NCBI GenBank assembly: GCA_047967505.1
Contig: CM106539.1
Origin: Dipteris shenzhenensis
Taxonomy: Eukaryota; Polypodiophyta; Polypodiopsida; Gleicheniales
Reading direction: 5' to 3' (one strand)
DNA length: 64,000 bases
Of the stretch, positions 1-12,179 are shown piece by piece; within the stretch, counting starts at the first letter, position 1; each line of letters opens with the position of its first letter. Below the pieces are notes generated by a model, which was not told where the DNA came from, searched no databases, and saw only the letters and a list, made by a program, of their open reading frames with translations. Position numbers and translations under genes: made by a program.

Positions 1-364
1 CATTTCTATTTCACGGAGGTACTTTGCTTGTCAATCTCCAAATTGGCATCTTTTTGTATTTGTAAAGAAGAGGGCATTGTCTATTAGTAGTATCTTTCTT
101 AGATGTAGCAATAGCCAGCCATTCCCGAGAGCAACAACAATTCTGAGCATGAAATGTGAGCTGTAACTTATAACGGGAGCCTCAAGTGTAATTGATTACA
201 GGTGTTCCATGAAGCCTCTGGTATAAGCATTTTCTGATAAAATCTTGGTCAAAGTTGGGTGCTAAACATGCTGAACGGTTCTTTCAGAGCGAGCTATTTT
301 GGTTGCTCTAATTTTGCATCGATTTTACAGGGTTGCAGGGGATGGCTTCCCTTTTTCCTTCTCC

Positions 365-3091
365 ATGCCATCCAGAGATTTCAAGAGTTTTTGTAACGAG
401 CAACCACTGTGTCAGTCCCTCGAGGCTGTGAAATGTAGGGACTTGCAAGGAATTCATATTTCACCCAACATCTTTACTTGCCTTCTTCGGCGATGCATTT
501 TTGAGAACAACCTGGCAGCAGGAAGGGAAGCATACCGTCTTATTGTACGAAGTGAATTAGACTCAAACACCTTTTTGGGGAGTCTTCTGATTCGCATGTT
601 TTCTTTGTTTGAGAGCTTGGTGGAAGTAAATCAAGTGTTCGGCAAACTGTTGGAACCAGATTTGTTCTCCTGGACTGCAGTGATTTCTGCACATGGTAAG
701 CTTGGACAGAATGAGGAAGCTATTAGCCTGTATCACAAAATGCACAAGGCACATGTGGACCCGGATGGTCACGTGTTTGTTGCGGTCATAAAAGCATGTT
801 CCAGCATACTAGCTTTGGAGCAGGGCAAGTCTGTACATGTACACATAGTTGAAAGTGGGTTTGAGTCAGATGTATATGTTGGTAGCAGCCTTCTAGACAT
901 GTATGTCAAATGTGGGAGCCTCAACGAGGCAGGAATCGTGTTTGACAGACTGGCTAAGCGCAACATTGTTACATGGAGCGTATTGATTGCGGGGTATGCC
1001 CAACAAAAGAATGTCTGGCAGGCTCTTAGACTTTTCCAGCAAATGCAAGAGGAAGGAATGACACCAGATCAAGTTACATTTCTTTGCATCTTGAAAGCAT
1101 GCTGCAATATGGGTGCTTTAGAGCAGGGCAGGCAGATTCATGCTCACATTGTTGAAAGTGGTTTTGATTCTGATGTAGTAATTGGAAGCTCCCTTATTGA
1201 CATGTATGGCAATTGTGGGAGCCTTAAGGATGCACACATGGTTTTTGATAGATTGCCAAAGCGAAATGTTGTGACATGGAATGCCATGATGACAGGTTAT
1301 GCCCAGCTGGAGAATGGTCAAGAAGTATTTCAGCTTTTCAAGCAAATGCAGCAAGGAATCATTGAGGCAGACATGGTCACATTTCTTTGCATCCTGAAAG
1401 CATGCTCCAATAGTGAAGCCATAGAGAAGGGCAGGGAGATCCATGCAAACATTATTGAGAATGGACTTGAGTCAAACGTTGTTGTTGGCAGCGCCATTGT
1501 TGATATGTATGGTAAATGTGGGAAGCTTGTGGATGCACGCATGGTGTTTGAAAGATTACCTGTGAGAAGTGTCGTGACTTGGAGTGCATTGATTGCAGGG
1601 TATACCCAGCATGAGCATGCTCAGGAGGCGCTTCTTTTTTTTGAGCAAATGCGAGAGGATGGCCTGGAGGCTGATTCAGTCACATTTGTTTGCGTCTTGA
1701 AAGCATGTTCCGGCACTGCAAGCCTAAAGCAGGGCAAGCGCGTCCATACCCTAATCACTGAAACTGGGACCAGCTCAAATGTTTTTGTTGGCACTGCACT
1801 CATTGACATGTATACCAAATGTGGTAGCCTGGAGGATGCACGCATTGTATTTGACAGATTGCCCAACCGCGATGTTGTTGCATGGAGTGCATTGATTGCA
1901 GGGTATGCTCAACATGAGCATGGTCAGGAAGCTTTCCAGCTATTCGAGCAAATGCAACAGGAGGGCATTGAGCCAGACCCAGTAACACTTGTTACGATTT
2001 TGAAAGCCTGCTCTAGCATTGCAGCCTTAGAGAAGGGCAGGAAGATGCATGCTCATATCATTGAAACTGGGCTTGAATCAGAAATGTATGTGGGCAGCAC
2101 GCTTATTGACACATATGGAAAATGTGGGAGTCTAGAGGATGCTCCAATTGTTTTTCACAGGTTACCTTTACGAAATGTTGTAACCTGGAGTGCCTTGATC
2201 ACTTGCTATGCCCAGCATAACAATTATCCACTGGCCTTGCGGTATTTTTTAGAGATGCAGCAAGCAGGTTTGAAGCCGGATGATGTCACATATCTATGCC
2301 TTCTTTCGGCATGCAGCCATGAAGGTTTAGTAAATGAAGGTTGTCTCCACTTAAGGTCAATGCAAGAAGACCATGGCCTCACACCAAGACTTGACCATTA
2401 TAACTCAATGGTTGACCTTCTTGGCCGTGGTGGATGCCTGCGTGAGGCAGAAGACTTACTTGAAGCTATTCCTTTTCAAACTAACATTCTGGGGTGGATA
2501 TCCTTGCTGAGTTCATGCAGAACTAATGTGAACGTAGAACTAGGAAAGCGTTGCTTTCATCGGATTTCCAATATGGATTGTGGAAATTCTGCTGCATATA
2601 CCCTGGTGTCAAACATATTTGCGCATAATGGCATGCAAGAGGAAGTTGAGAAAGTAGAAGACCTTAGAAGACGAGCAAACCTATGGAAAAAGCCAGCAAA
2701 GGCTTATATCGAAATTGATGACCACGTGCATGAATTTATTGTGGGAGACAAAACCCACCCGCGAAGTGATGATATTTATGCTAAGCTGAAGGTGTTAAGT
2801 GCACAAATGGGGAAGGAAGGTTATGAGCCTTGGTTGCAGTCTTCAAATTCATTATCAAATGACCACAAGGAAGATTCTTTATGTGGACATTGTGAAAAAT
2901 TGGCGATAGCATTGGGGCTTATATGTACTCCAAAAGGCACAACTGTCCGTGTAGCAAAGAATCTTCGGATGTGTGCTGACTGCCACATGGCTACCAAGGT
3001 AATTTCCAGGATTGAGATGCGACAGATCATTGTAAAGGACTCTTATTGTATACATAATTTTATAGATGGAGTATGTTCTTGTAAAGATTAA
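365..3091 (+). CDS. PLS-class PPR protein with E, E+ and DYW deaminase domains (PPR gene 1)
   Basis: Reading is open from a TGA at 272-274. The first in-frame ATG is at 365, giving about 908 residues and no intron. The bulk is six or so PLS repeat blocks, each with a 'DMYxKCG' module followed by 'R(N/D)VVxWSALIAGYAQ'. After these come E and E+ regions ('VHEFIVGDKTHP' near codons 812-823) and a DYW domain. The deaminase zinc/catalytic set is visible: HCE (codon at 2888) and CADC (2972-2983), plus H and CSC of the second zinc site near the end. Family knowledge: such proteins bind organelle transcripts and direct C-to-U editing. Oddities: HxE has Cys where Ser is usual, RFHHF has become CIHNF, and the protein ends CSCKD, so the terminal YW is lost to TAA. 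No clear transit peptide is seen, so an upstream exon is possible; 'ttctttcag' at 279-287 could be an acceptor. Confidence 0.88.
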   Translation: MPSRDFKSFCNEQPLCQSLEAVKCRDLQGIHISPNIFTCLLRRCIFENNLAAGREAYRLIVRSELDSNTFLGSLLIRMFSLFESLVEVNQVFGKLLEPDLFSWTAVISAHGKLGQNEEAISLYHKMHKAHVDPDGHVFVAVIKACSSILALEQGKSVHVHIVESGFESDVYVGSSLLDMYVKCGSLNEAGIVFDRLAKRNIVTWSVLIAGYAQQKNVWQALRLFQQMQEEGMTPDQVTFLCILKACCNMGALEQGRQIHAHIVESGFDSDVVIGSSLIDMYGNCGSLKDAHMVFDRLPKRNVVTWNAMMTGYAQLENGQEVFQLFKQMQQGIIEADMVTFLCILKACSNSEAIEKGREIHANIIENGLESNVVVGSAIVDMYGKCGKLVDARMVFERLPVRSVVTWSALIAGYTQHEHAQEALLFFEQMREDGLEADSVTFVCVLKACSGTASLKQGKRVHTLITETGTSSNVFVGTALIDMYTKCGSLEDARIVFDRLPNRDVVAWSALIAGYAQHEHGQEAFQLFEQMQQEGIEPDPVTLVTILKACSSIAALEKGRKMHAHIIETGLESEMYVGSTLIDTYGKCGSLEDAPIVFHRLPLRNVVTWSALITCYAQHNNYPLALRYFLEMQQAGLKPDDVTYLCLLSACSHEGLVNEGCLHLRSMQEDHGLTPRLDHYNSMVDLLGRGGCLREAEDLLEAIPFQTNILGWISLLSSCRTNVNVELGKRCFHRISNMDCGNSAAYTLVSNIFAHNGMQEEVEKVEDLRRRANLWKKPAKAYIEIDDHVHEFIVGDKTHPRSDDIYAKLKVLSAQMGKEGYEPWLQSSNSLSNDHKEDSLCGHCEKLAIALGLICTPKGTTVRVAKNLRMCADCHMATKVISRIEMRQIIVKDSYCIHNFIDGVCSCKD

Positions 3092-3215
3092 TGATTAACT
3101 AAACAAAAGACTCAGATTTGACATGGGAGCAGAAAGTTATTGACATTGTTTTGCATGGAGGAGATAATGCGTCGATCGATCTAAGATAAACCTTAAATGG
3201 TGCTTGCATGGATGT

Positions 3216-3710
3216 GAAATTGATGACCACGTGCATGAATTTATTGTGGGAGACAAAACCCACCCGCGAAGTGATGATATTTATGCTAAGCTGAAGGTGT
3301 TAAGTGCACAAATGGGGAAGGAAGGTTATGAGCCACGGTTGCAGTCTTCAAATTCATTATCAAATGACCACAAGGAAGATTCTTTATGTGGACATTGTGA
3401 AAAATTGGCGATAGCATTGGGGCTTATATGTACTCCAAAAGGCACAACTGTCCGTGTAGCAAAGAATCTTCGGATGTGTGCTGACTGCCACATGGCTACC
3501 AAGGTAATTTCCAGGATTGAGATGTGACAGATCATCGTAAAGGACTCTTATTGTATACATAATTTCATAGATGGAGTATGTTCTTGTAAAGATTAATGAT
3601 TAACTAAACAAAAGACTCAGATTTGACATGGGAGCAGAAAGTTATTGACATTGTTTTGCATGGAGGAGATAATGCGTCGATAAACCTTAAATGGTGCTTG
3701 CATGGATGTG
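3216..3710 (+). pseudogene. Tandem copy of the PPR gene 1 DYW end, with premature stop
   Basis: Positions 2711-3215 are repeated directly after themselves at 3216-3710, about 98% identical. The copy carries the E+/DYW coding tail and the 3' flank. It differs by an 11-base deletion near 3680, a change in the GYEP(W/R) codons, and a CGA to TGA change that stops the frame at 3525-3527, before the CxC zinc ligands. There is no start of its own, so it probably sits in the 3' UTR or downstream of gene 1. Alternative splicing onto it cannot be excluded from sequence alone. Confidence 0.9.
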
Positions 3711-5849
3711 AGAATCATTTTTCCTGTATAACAATACCTAGACACCTCCAAATTTTGTACACTTCGTAAATGAATGCTCATGTGTGGATGGTGTGGGTAT
3801 GTAAGCATGTGTAAGAGAATAATGATTCACGTTTACCATTTGGAGAGAGAATAATTTTAAATAATGATTCATGTTTACCATCTGGAGCTAGTCCTTGCTA
3901 TGCATGGGGGAATTTTTGTAGGGCCTATAACCTCAAAGGCAAAAAATGTACTATTTGTTTGCTTATACATGATGAGTTTAGGTACTTTCCGATATTCATA
4001 TGGGCCTCTAAGGGTGCCAATAAAGAAGAATCTCTTGGCATGATACATTCCAAAATGTGATGTGCTTCATGTTAGCATCCTTTGCTTGCAAACGATATTA
4101 TCACTAAGAGTGCCAAGACTTGCCCAAGAAGAGTTTCAAAAACATTGAAAGAAATTGTGGAATCTGTTTGCAAGCCTTTACAAACAAGGGTGCATGTATG
4201 CACGAAAGCTCTTGGCTCCAACTTGTGGGTTTTATGGGTCTTTAGACACTATCGATTATTTAGTAAGAAATAATAAAAAATAAACGCTTTGAGGACTTGC
4301 AAGATCCATTAGGATTTGCCAAGGTTCTATAGTTATTTGCATGCTCTCACATTGACTTCAAAGCCACTGCTTTCTTCATTAAAAAAACTAAAAATTAAAA
4401 TTGGAAGGTAAATCGACGTTATTTTTCCTTGAAAGTTTTACGAATGATACTTGCAAAGTTTTGATGTCATCTTTTTGAGGTTTTTTTTGCTCTATTTTTG
4501 TAAACAGATCCAGTAGATGACAATCTCTTCACCGGTAGGCATAAAGCCCGTTAGGCAAGCATGAAGTCCGTTTGGTTAGCATGAAGCCCTTTCAATAGGA
4601 AAACGGATTTTTTAAAACAGGCAAGCTTCCTTTTCTGGCAAATGGCTTTTTGGATAGCAAAAGGCGAATTGGCTTTAGCGCCTTGCTCACAAACAAACAC
4701 GCGAGACCTGGATGAGCGATCGGAAAGCTTGAAATGACTTAAAGACTTGTAGTTGGAGGAAGCCAAAAGGCAATCGTTCAAGGGAGAGCTCAAGCATGGA
4801 GGGAGAGTGGAGCCCCCGAATTGATTTATAGCCATGTTGGGGGGGGTAAAAAGCACACACAAGCTAATGAAAAGCCAATAGCCACACACAAGTTAAAAGT
4901 TGAAAGAGCTCAAGAATTTTAGAAATTTCTAATAAAATTTCCTAAAAAACTAAGAATAATCACAAAACTCCCACTCAACTCAATCCTAAAGCAGTGTCTC
5001 TAGGAGAGCCAGTGCTAACAAAGAGCACAAAGCCTACTAGTGAGAAATCAAATAAATCAAAATTTCTAACCAAGCAATGAGATAGGTCATGTTTGCTTGA
5101 GAATCAAAGATATTGACACATGACTTGCAATAAAAAGAGAGACCAGGAAGCTAGAAGAATTAGTATAGGTACTTCTCATTGCGTTAGGTGAAGGCTATTA
5201 GAACCTAAACAAACTATATATTTTTACAAATACATGCCATTATTGAATGATTTGCAATCAAGTTTCCTAAGGGTTGAAGGACCCAAATGATACTATGGAA
5301 AAAAAAGTCGTGCAATTTCAGCATCGAATCCTTATAAAGGTAGAACAACTAAGAGAAATATGGCAACAATTACAAGCAGTTAGAAAATCATGAAGTGAGC
5401 ATCACATATCAAGAAGAATTCTGACTTGATACATTCTAATGTATGGAGATATGCTCTAATAAAAGTATTAATGGTTCACTCTATTACATGATGTTGAGAT
5501 ATGAGCATAATATATATTGTATAGTTAATTTCTTAAATTCATGTGTGTTTGATAAATTTGAAGAATTTTAAAGCCATGGTGTGAGTGAGGCAAGTAAACG
5601 AATTAAGATGGTAAATTGAGAGAGATTAGAGTTCATGTCATTAGCATTAGCATCTCTAAACCTGTGTAAAGACCATGCTATCATACGATCGTTTGCATAA
5701 CTAAATATGTTCTAACAGATTATAGAAGCATAAAGAAAGAATTTGGCACTATCCAACAGTGTTGAAGCAATTCTAAATGAGATGCATAATCTACTAAACA
5801 GAAGGGTGAAAACATCGATAGATAGTACCAACGATATGTTGAAGATGTT
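3711..5849. other. AT-rich intergenic DNA, no gene recognised
   Basis: No coding homology seen. Around 4540-4600 a roughly 20-base unit ('agcatgaagyccgtt'-like) occurs about three times. A 112-codon open frame on the minus strand (4551-4889) has no recognisable motif and is probably chance. Confidence 0.5.
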
Positions 5850-6225
5850 ACCAACATGATTGAGGCAAAAACAAATACATTCTATAAGAACAACACATGG
5901 AAATTATGTGACTTTCCAAACAAGAAAAGGCTATCACAAAAATGGGTTTATAAAGTCAATTACAATCTGGACAGGAGTATTGAAAGATACAATGCCAAAC
6001 TTGTTACAAAAGGTTTTCCACAATAGTAAAGGAGACTTCTTGTAAAAATGGATTCCATTATATTTTGGAATTATTGTTAATACAATGTATAAAGTAGATG
6101 AAAAGAACACATTCTTGAATGAGCTACTAGATGAAGAGTTGTACCTACATCAATCACAAGGTACATTGGGTTGACGAAAAGCCTACATGTCACCCAAAAG
6201 TTGGTACCCACTTGGAATAGAGATT
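5850..6225 (+). pseudogene. Ty1/copia reverse transcriptase relic
   Basis: The plus-strand reading contains the copia RT amino-terminal signature: 'NNTWKL', then 'KWVYKVNYNLDRSIERYNA' and 'LVTKGF'. Further on there is a degenerate 'FLNELLDEELYLHQSQG' matching the usual AFLNGxLxEEVYMxQPxG block. Stops and frameshifts interrupt it and no LTRs were recognised nearby, so this is an isolated old fragment. Confidence 0.75.
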
Positions 6226-7684
6226 TTCTAAAAACATTTACAAGACCTTGGCCTAACTTATAGGAAGAACATTATCAGTATGCCAAGTAATGAGTAGTAA
6301 TGGTCATATACTAGAATGGTTAGACTTGTTTGACCCCTAATTTCATCATCTTGAGGGGAGGACAACTTCTTGATGTTGATCTTGAGGGAAGTTGACGAAC
6401 ATTATCTCAAAATCATTATTACGTCATATACAATATTTCAATAAGATAGAAGTGCTACTAATACCCTAAAATATTATTCCACATGGAATAATGTATGATG
6501 GTGAAAATCCTACTAGGAGTACACATATGTTCGCATCGTCTTTCTTAATACTATAAGTGCATATCTATCAGTGTTAGTGTGTGCATTTATCTCTCTATCC
6601 CACTCTTTCTTTCTACTTTGATAGATTCTCATATTAGCGTTGACATATAAGATGATTTGCTACACATTGCATGCTATTCATCTAGAGATAGGTCAAATTT
6701 TGATGAAAATAGACCTTGATTTTAAATGACATAACCAATTTCTCACTTGGTTCTCATTATCAAGAGAACTCCCAACAAGAGGTTATCACCACTGCTAATA
6801 CTTATATGCTATTCCTATTTTAACTCAAGGCTAAAGTATTAAAAAATAATGAAGTTATCTTATACCAAACCTTTTATATATTTTTTATGCTTTTTCCTCA
6901 ATATGCAAGCAAAAAATGTTGGGAATTAGGGATTGATTCCCTTTTGGTTCCCATTTCCATTAATATACATGTATCATCCTTGCTCACCTTTGGAAAGATC
7001 ATAAAAGATTAAAGAAAGATGCCGACAATGGCCTTACATAGAAACCTAATTATTGATGGGACAAAGATTTTCTTAGCTTGTTTTGAAATGGAATGATTTA
7101 CGTCATCATGACATCTTATTCTTAAAGATATGTATGCTGCGATTATGGTCTATTGATGTGACTAAGATAATAAATCCAAAAAGATTGTTAATGTGACTAT
7201 TTATATGTATGCTGGGATTAGGGTCTATTGATGTGACTAAAGATAATAAATCCAAAAAGATTGTTAATGCAATTTGACATTCCTAAGGCCATTTGTCCAA
7301 TGTAATTGTGCTAAGGCCATTTGTCGAATGTAATAGTGCTAATTTACATTTCTAATAAAATCCTTTGAATGGTCCATGCACTATGTTACATGTTCCTAAA
7401 GCAACCTTGATAATTGTTTCTAGGAGGTTTCATTTAGAAGCTATTTATTTGCTCTTATCAATAGGATTAGAAAAGATTCAAAGAAATTAATAATTCCCCT
7501 CATTGTATCCAAAAAAAGTTCAAAGGCATTAATATCTTCATTATATTCAATAATTTTATTTTCAAAGGAATTAGTGCTCTCCTCAGTAAAAAACTCAAAG
7601 GCATTCATACTTTCCTTCATTGTATTCAACAACAAAGCGAGGAAAAGATCTAGAGTGAGGATAGAATACCTCATTGAATTGTAA
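6226..7684. repeat. AT-rich spacer with two short tandem duplications
   Basis: No gene seen. Two direct duplications stand out: 7130-7203 against 7204-7269 (74-base spacing, roughly 90% or better identity), and a 28-base unit at 7283-7310 and 7311-7338 ('ctaaggccatttgtc'). Confidence 0.75.
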
Positions 7685-8624
7685 TTCTTTTTTTTTTGGG
7701 GGGGTAAAAATGCGGGTTTATATTATAAATTCAAGAAGATGTACAAGTTTTTTACATCAAGAAAAACAACAAAACTCCTTCCCCTACATGGGCAGATGGG
7801 GAGAGGCCTTACTGAGATCTAAGAGTTTGTCTAGTGATCTGGGAGGTATTTTAGTTAGCTTTGTCATTTGAGACCATGTGGGATACCACCTTGATGACAA
7901 CTATGTCTGGAATGTGAAGGTAAGGACATGGACATTGTCATTTCTAGGCATTCCCTGGCGCTTCTCTAGCTTCTCTTTGAAGGGTCTGCATGAATTTCTC
8001 CCTTGACATGATTTCATTGTGCACTTTAGTTGATACACTCGTCGGTGGGTCCGTGCTAAACACCGGTCTTTTGTATGAAGGTAGGCTTGGCAGAGCTTTC
8101 TGCAGTTCAGCAGGGGGACAACTTTTCTATGCTTGTGCATATATGACCCTTTGCATCACTGCTCTCTCTTTAGGTGCACTAGCAGGTATAGATATAGGGT
8201 CAGGAGAAATAGGAGGAGGATTAGTGGTCTGCAAAGGGGTCGGGCTTTCATTCTCTTGGTTTTAAGGATGTTCTCTTTCGTTTGCTTCCTCCTCCGCAAG
8301 CAGTCGTATCTGCTCCAGCAGGTTGTTTTCTTCATGGGCAAGATCATCTTCTTTCTACGTGAATGCCTATATCTGTGTCTGAGCTTTGAGGATCTTTTGA
8401 AGAATGTCACTGCACTCCTGGTTGCACACATGAATTTAAGAAGATATTAGTAGCATCAATAACTTTATTATTTAAAACCTATACACACTGGGAAAAAGAA
8501 ATTGCCCAAAGTGTCGAGGCTCGGAAGGTGTTCCAGTTTGGTAGAGCTCTGTTAGGAATGTCTCCTAGGAGGAGATAAGCATAGTTTAGCGATAGTTAGG
8601 TGTGACAGATTTGAGTTGAAAATG

Positions 8625-8800
8625 TTCAAGACAGTCTACAATTGAGGAATAGGTGCAGAATGTCCTCCTGGGCGCTTCTACATCGATTGCAGATTCTGTC
8701 ACCGTGTTCGATCCTACGAGATCTTTTAGCTGACCAGACTCCTTTGTGTAGGATTAGCCAAAGCCAGCAGGATTGCTTCTCATAGATGTTTTTTTGTCCC
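8625..8800 (-). pseudogene. LINE ORF2 carboxy-terminal zf-RVT domain
   Basis: The minus-strand reading gives 'CWLWLILHKGVWSAKR', then 'HGDRICNRCRSAQEDILHLF' and 'LNC', the zinc-binding zf-RVT pattern (CxxC, HxxxxC) found at the end of plant LINE ORF2. The frame is interrupted on both sides. Confidence 0.7.
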
Positions 8801-9267
8801 ATACTTTTTCAAATCTCTTCACCCACATCCCCCAAGAATCTCTCCTATGCCATTTGAGGTTGAGTGTCTTTAGTATTTCTTCTTGACCTTCTACCCAAAT
8901 TGGGATCTATGTTAATTGGTTTTGTCCGGCCCATCTGAGTTCCCTCAGGGACGGTCTGAGGTGGCCTCCCATCCACGATAGGCCTTCTCTTGATGAGAGC
9001 CCCTGTCTCTCATGAATTAGCCTCAGATCAAATCTGTTGAGACAGAATTTAGTCATCATATTTTCATCTTCCAACCATTTGCCCTACTCTCAGTTCCATA
9101 AGTCTCCCCACGTTTGTATTCCCTTCTTGTTGAGCTTGAGGGCTCCTTTCAAGTCGTCTTATCTGAGCCTTCGGCTAGATTATCGGGAACCAAATTGAAT
9201 CTTGACTGCAAAAGGTGCCCGTTTTTCTTGAAAACCCCTTCCACTTGATGTAAGGACGTGTTGACTC

Positions 9268-10704
9268 CTAGGCTTGAAACATTCCCTTCCACAGTTCTGA
9301 GCCCTTGGCTAAACACATTTCACTACCCAGAAGTGCCACCTCAAAGGGAATCTGCTTCCAGTGTTTGCATCTCTTGAGCCTGACTTTCTTTGAATTGTGT
9401 ATGATTAGAGCTGCCCAGATTGGGTCAGGGTCTAGCACTGCCTTGATTATCCACCATTGGTTCATAAACCTTGCCATTGATCTTTCTACGTTCACTATCC
9501 CCAATCCTCCTACCTCCTTAGGTAGTGTGCACACTTGCCATTTGACCTTGGCCATCTTGTGGTGGTGGTCAGTGTCCCCCTTCCAAAGGAAGGAGCGGAA
9601 GAAAGTGTTACTTTTTCCCAAACTCTTCTTAGTTGGGCTCCAACAGGGGATGAAGTAAAGGATAGAGGGATAGATATAGTGATTAAGCACAAACTTCCTT
9701 CTTGCTAGAGTTGGCTGAAGTCCTTGCCACATGTTAAGTTTATCCTTGACTTTGTCTATTACCCAGTCCCATCGATCATTTATCGAGCATCTAAAGCCCA
9801 TCGGGATACCAAGTAGTCTGAAGATCTCTCCATCCTTTATGACTTTGTAGCCTTTTTCTAGGAGAAGTTAGGGAGGAGGGTTCTTGGTGCCATGTGTACC
9901 TATTTTCTCATGGTTAATTTTGGAGCCTAAGGCTAGGCAAAAAAAGTGTAGACATTCTAAGGCTTCATTAACTGATAGGTCGTTGTTGTGTAGAGTGAGG
10001 TTGGTGTCATCCGCAAATTGTTGACAAATGATCTGCCTATCCTCTTCAGCTTGAATTTCTTTCAGGGAATTGCTATCAACCTTGTCGTCATGGATGAGCC
10101 ATCCCTATGAGTCCGTTGCAATAGCGAAGAGGAGGGGAGCTAGAGGGCAGCCTTTTCTAATAGATCTCTTGCCGTTAATTTCAATCTTACCTCTGGCTTG
10201 AGAGAGAAGGAGCTCAACGCAAGAAATGTACTCGGGCCTTACTCCCATATCCTGGAGTGAAGAGAGGTTGAAGCCCCATTCCATCCTATCGTAGGCTTTG
10301 TCAAAATCTACCTTGAGAAAGCAGATATCTTGTTGGGTTTCCTTGGCCAATTCTAATCCTTCCTGAAGCGTTAGGATAGGTTCCAAGATGTGTTTCGATG
10401 AATCCTTTCTGTTCTTCCCTTATCCACCACTTCATCTTTTTTTTTAGCCTACTAGCTAGAGCTTTGGCTAAGATCTTGTACTGGTGTTCAACATGGTCAG
10501 AGGCCACCCGTTTTTTATCCCTTCTTTGGGGCCTCCCTTCGGTATAAACATTATCATACCTGTATTGATTCTCGGATCTAGAGAGCCTTTTTCTTTTGAC
10601 TCTTGGCAGAGATCTAGAAGGTGCAGGCCCACAATGTCCCATAAGACTTGGTAGAACTCAACTGGGAGGCCATCCTCTCTCGGAGTTTTCCCTTTAGCCA
10701 TCAC
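9268..10704 (-). pseudogene. LINE ORF2 reverse transcriptase region
   Basis: Several minus-strand frames together cover the RT. 10704-10468 carries 'GKTPREDGLPVEFYQ', and 10386-10105 has 'FLKVDFDKAYDRMEW' and 'GCPLAPLLFAIATD'. 9801-9268 is the post-RT block with 'KLNMWQG', 'FLWKGD' and 'LPKEVGGLGIVNVE'. These are standard landmarks of plant L1-clade RTs, in the right order. Frameshifts and stops separate them, and the FADD catalytic segment (expected near 10.0 kb) is not intact in any open frame. The gene is dead. Confidence 0.85.
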
Positions 10705-11232
10705 ATTAGTTGCTTCTTTCAGCTCCTCGAGGGTAAGGTCTCTGTCTAGGTAATGGCGGTCAAAAGGGGAGACCTGCTTGATTCTCGTCTATCTATAGCG
10801 ATCTCTTGCTTTGAGTTTTTTGATTGAAAAGATCTCGGTTTCTCCCAGCTCGCATCTAGGGACTCATTGGCGTGCTTCTTTCAGAGACTCTTGTACATTG
10901 TTTCATTGGCCCTGTTGGTTTTTCTTGACCACTAGTCTCTTGTGTTTATCCTTACTCATCTCGCTTCGATTTCTGCCTCAGTCCTCAGTTTGTTCATAGT
11001 TGCTCTTGCCCTTGAGGTGAGCAGTCATTCTCTAGTGTCTTAATCCTGTCTTCTAGGACTTGTCTCCTCTCTCACTTGGCTTTGTCAGCTCCTTGTTTGA
11101 TTGCTTTCAAGAAGCTCGTGGCTCTCACCATTTGTCTATGGAGCTAGTTGTTCCTTCAAAAGCCATTTGTCAGATTCTTACCATCTTGATCTATATGTAG
11201 GGTAGTTGAAAGAAAAAAGGGTTGGCTTTGAA

Positions 11233-12000
11233 CTAGGAGTGGAATCTCCTCCCTTCTCCCTTTTCTAGTGAAAATAATATCGGCTTGTGGTCAGAGAAAG
11301 GGAGGGACATGAGAGTTCTAGCCATATGGCAAAGAGCATCATCCAGAAGTCTTCTAGAACAGTAGGCTCTGTCTAGGCAGGCTTTTCTATGGTTTTGACC
11401 TATTTGATTATGGGTCCAAGTGAAATATGTGTCCTCTGAGGCATCAACTAAGAGGGCTTGATCTTTGAGATAATTCCAAGCTATCAACTCACTTCCTCTT
11501 AGAACATGGCCTAGTCCGTTCCATCTATCTCTTTTGCTTTGTACCATATTGAAGTCCCCCAGTAAGATGGTGTTGCCTTTCAGGGTTTTACCTTCCCACA
11601 TAAGTGCTCTTTCCCTACTAGAGTTGGGTGCGTAGATTGAGTATGGTTGACACTCTAGGTTGGGATGCGTGAAGTCAACCCTTATTCCATTTTGGCAAAA
11701 GGTAGTTAGGATCCCTCCTACCGCCTGGGAGAGATGCTTGGCAACTCCCAGCATTGCCCCCCCTCTACCTTCTTCATGATCAGTGCAGTACCATTCCCTT
11801 TCGTCGTCAACCTGTCTAAGTTGCCATCTTAGCTTTGAGCCCCCAATATTTACTTCCTGAAGTGCTATAAATCAAGGTTTAGACTGCTGCTTCTGATTTA
11901 TGTTTTGAGAATCACTAGTCTAAGATCATTTGAGAAACCTTGGACATTAAGACTAAGGTGAAAAGGTCTTGTTTTTGTATCATTGGGTATTACTTTTGTT
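11233..12000 (-). pseudogene. LINE ORF2 AP-type endonuclease domain
   Basis: The minus-strand frame 11754-11233 has 'IYAPNSSRERALMWE', 'ILLGDFNMV', 'LDRAYCS' and 'LPFSDHKPI', the APE-family signatures including the GDFN and SDH catalytic motifs. The amino-terminal 'HLSLNVQGFSNDLRL' block lies upstream near 11.9-12.0 kb in another frame, separated by stops. In life it would nick the target DNA for target-primed reverse transcription. Confidence 0.85.
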
Positions 12001-12054
12001 TCTTTTCTTCTTAAATTCACCTGTGGCACTAGGTTGAAAGCCTCTTGATAGCCT

Positions 12055-12062
12055 TCTCTTCT

Positions 12063-12114
<52 letters not shown>
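12055..12114. repeat. (CT)n microsatellite
   Basis: An almost pure CT dinucleotide run of about 55-60 bases, placed between the LINE ORF1 and ORF2 remnants. Confidence 0.95.
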
Positions 12115-12117
<3 letters not shown>

Positions 12118-12179
12118 CAGGAGGCATGGTCGATGGCCATGACTTCCATCATTTCTTTGGATCACAGACCCCTTAGGGA

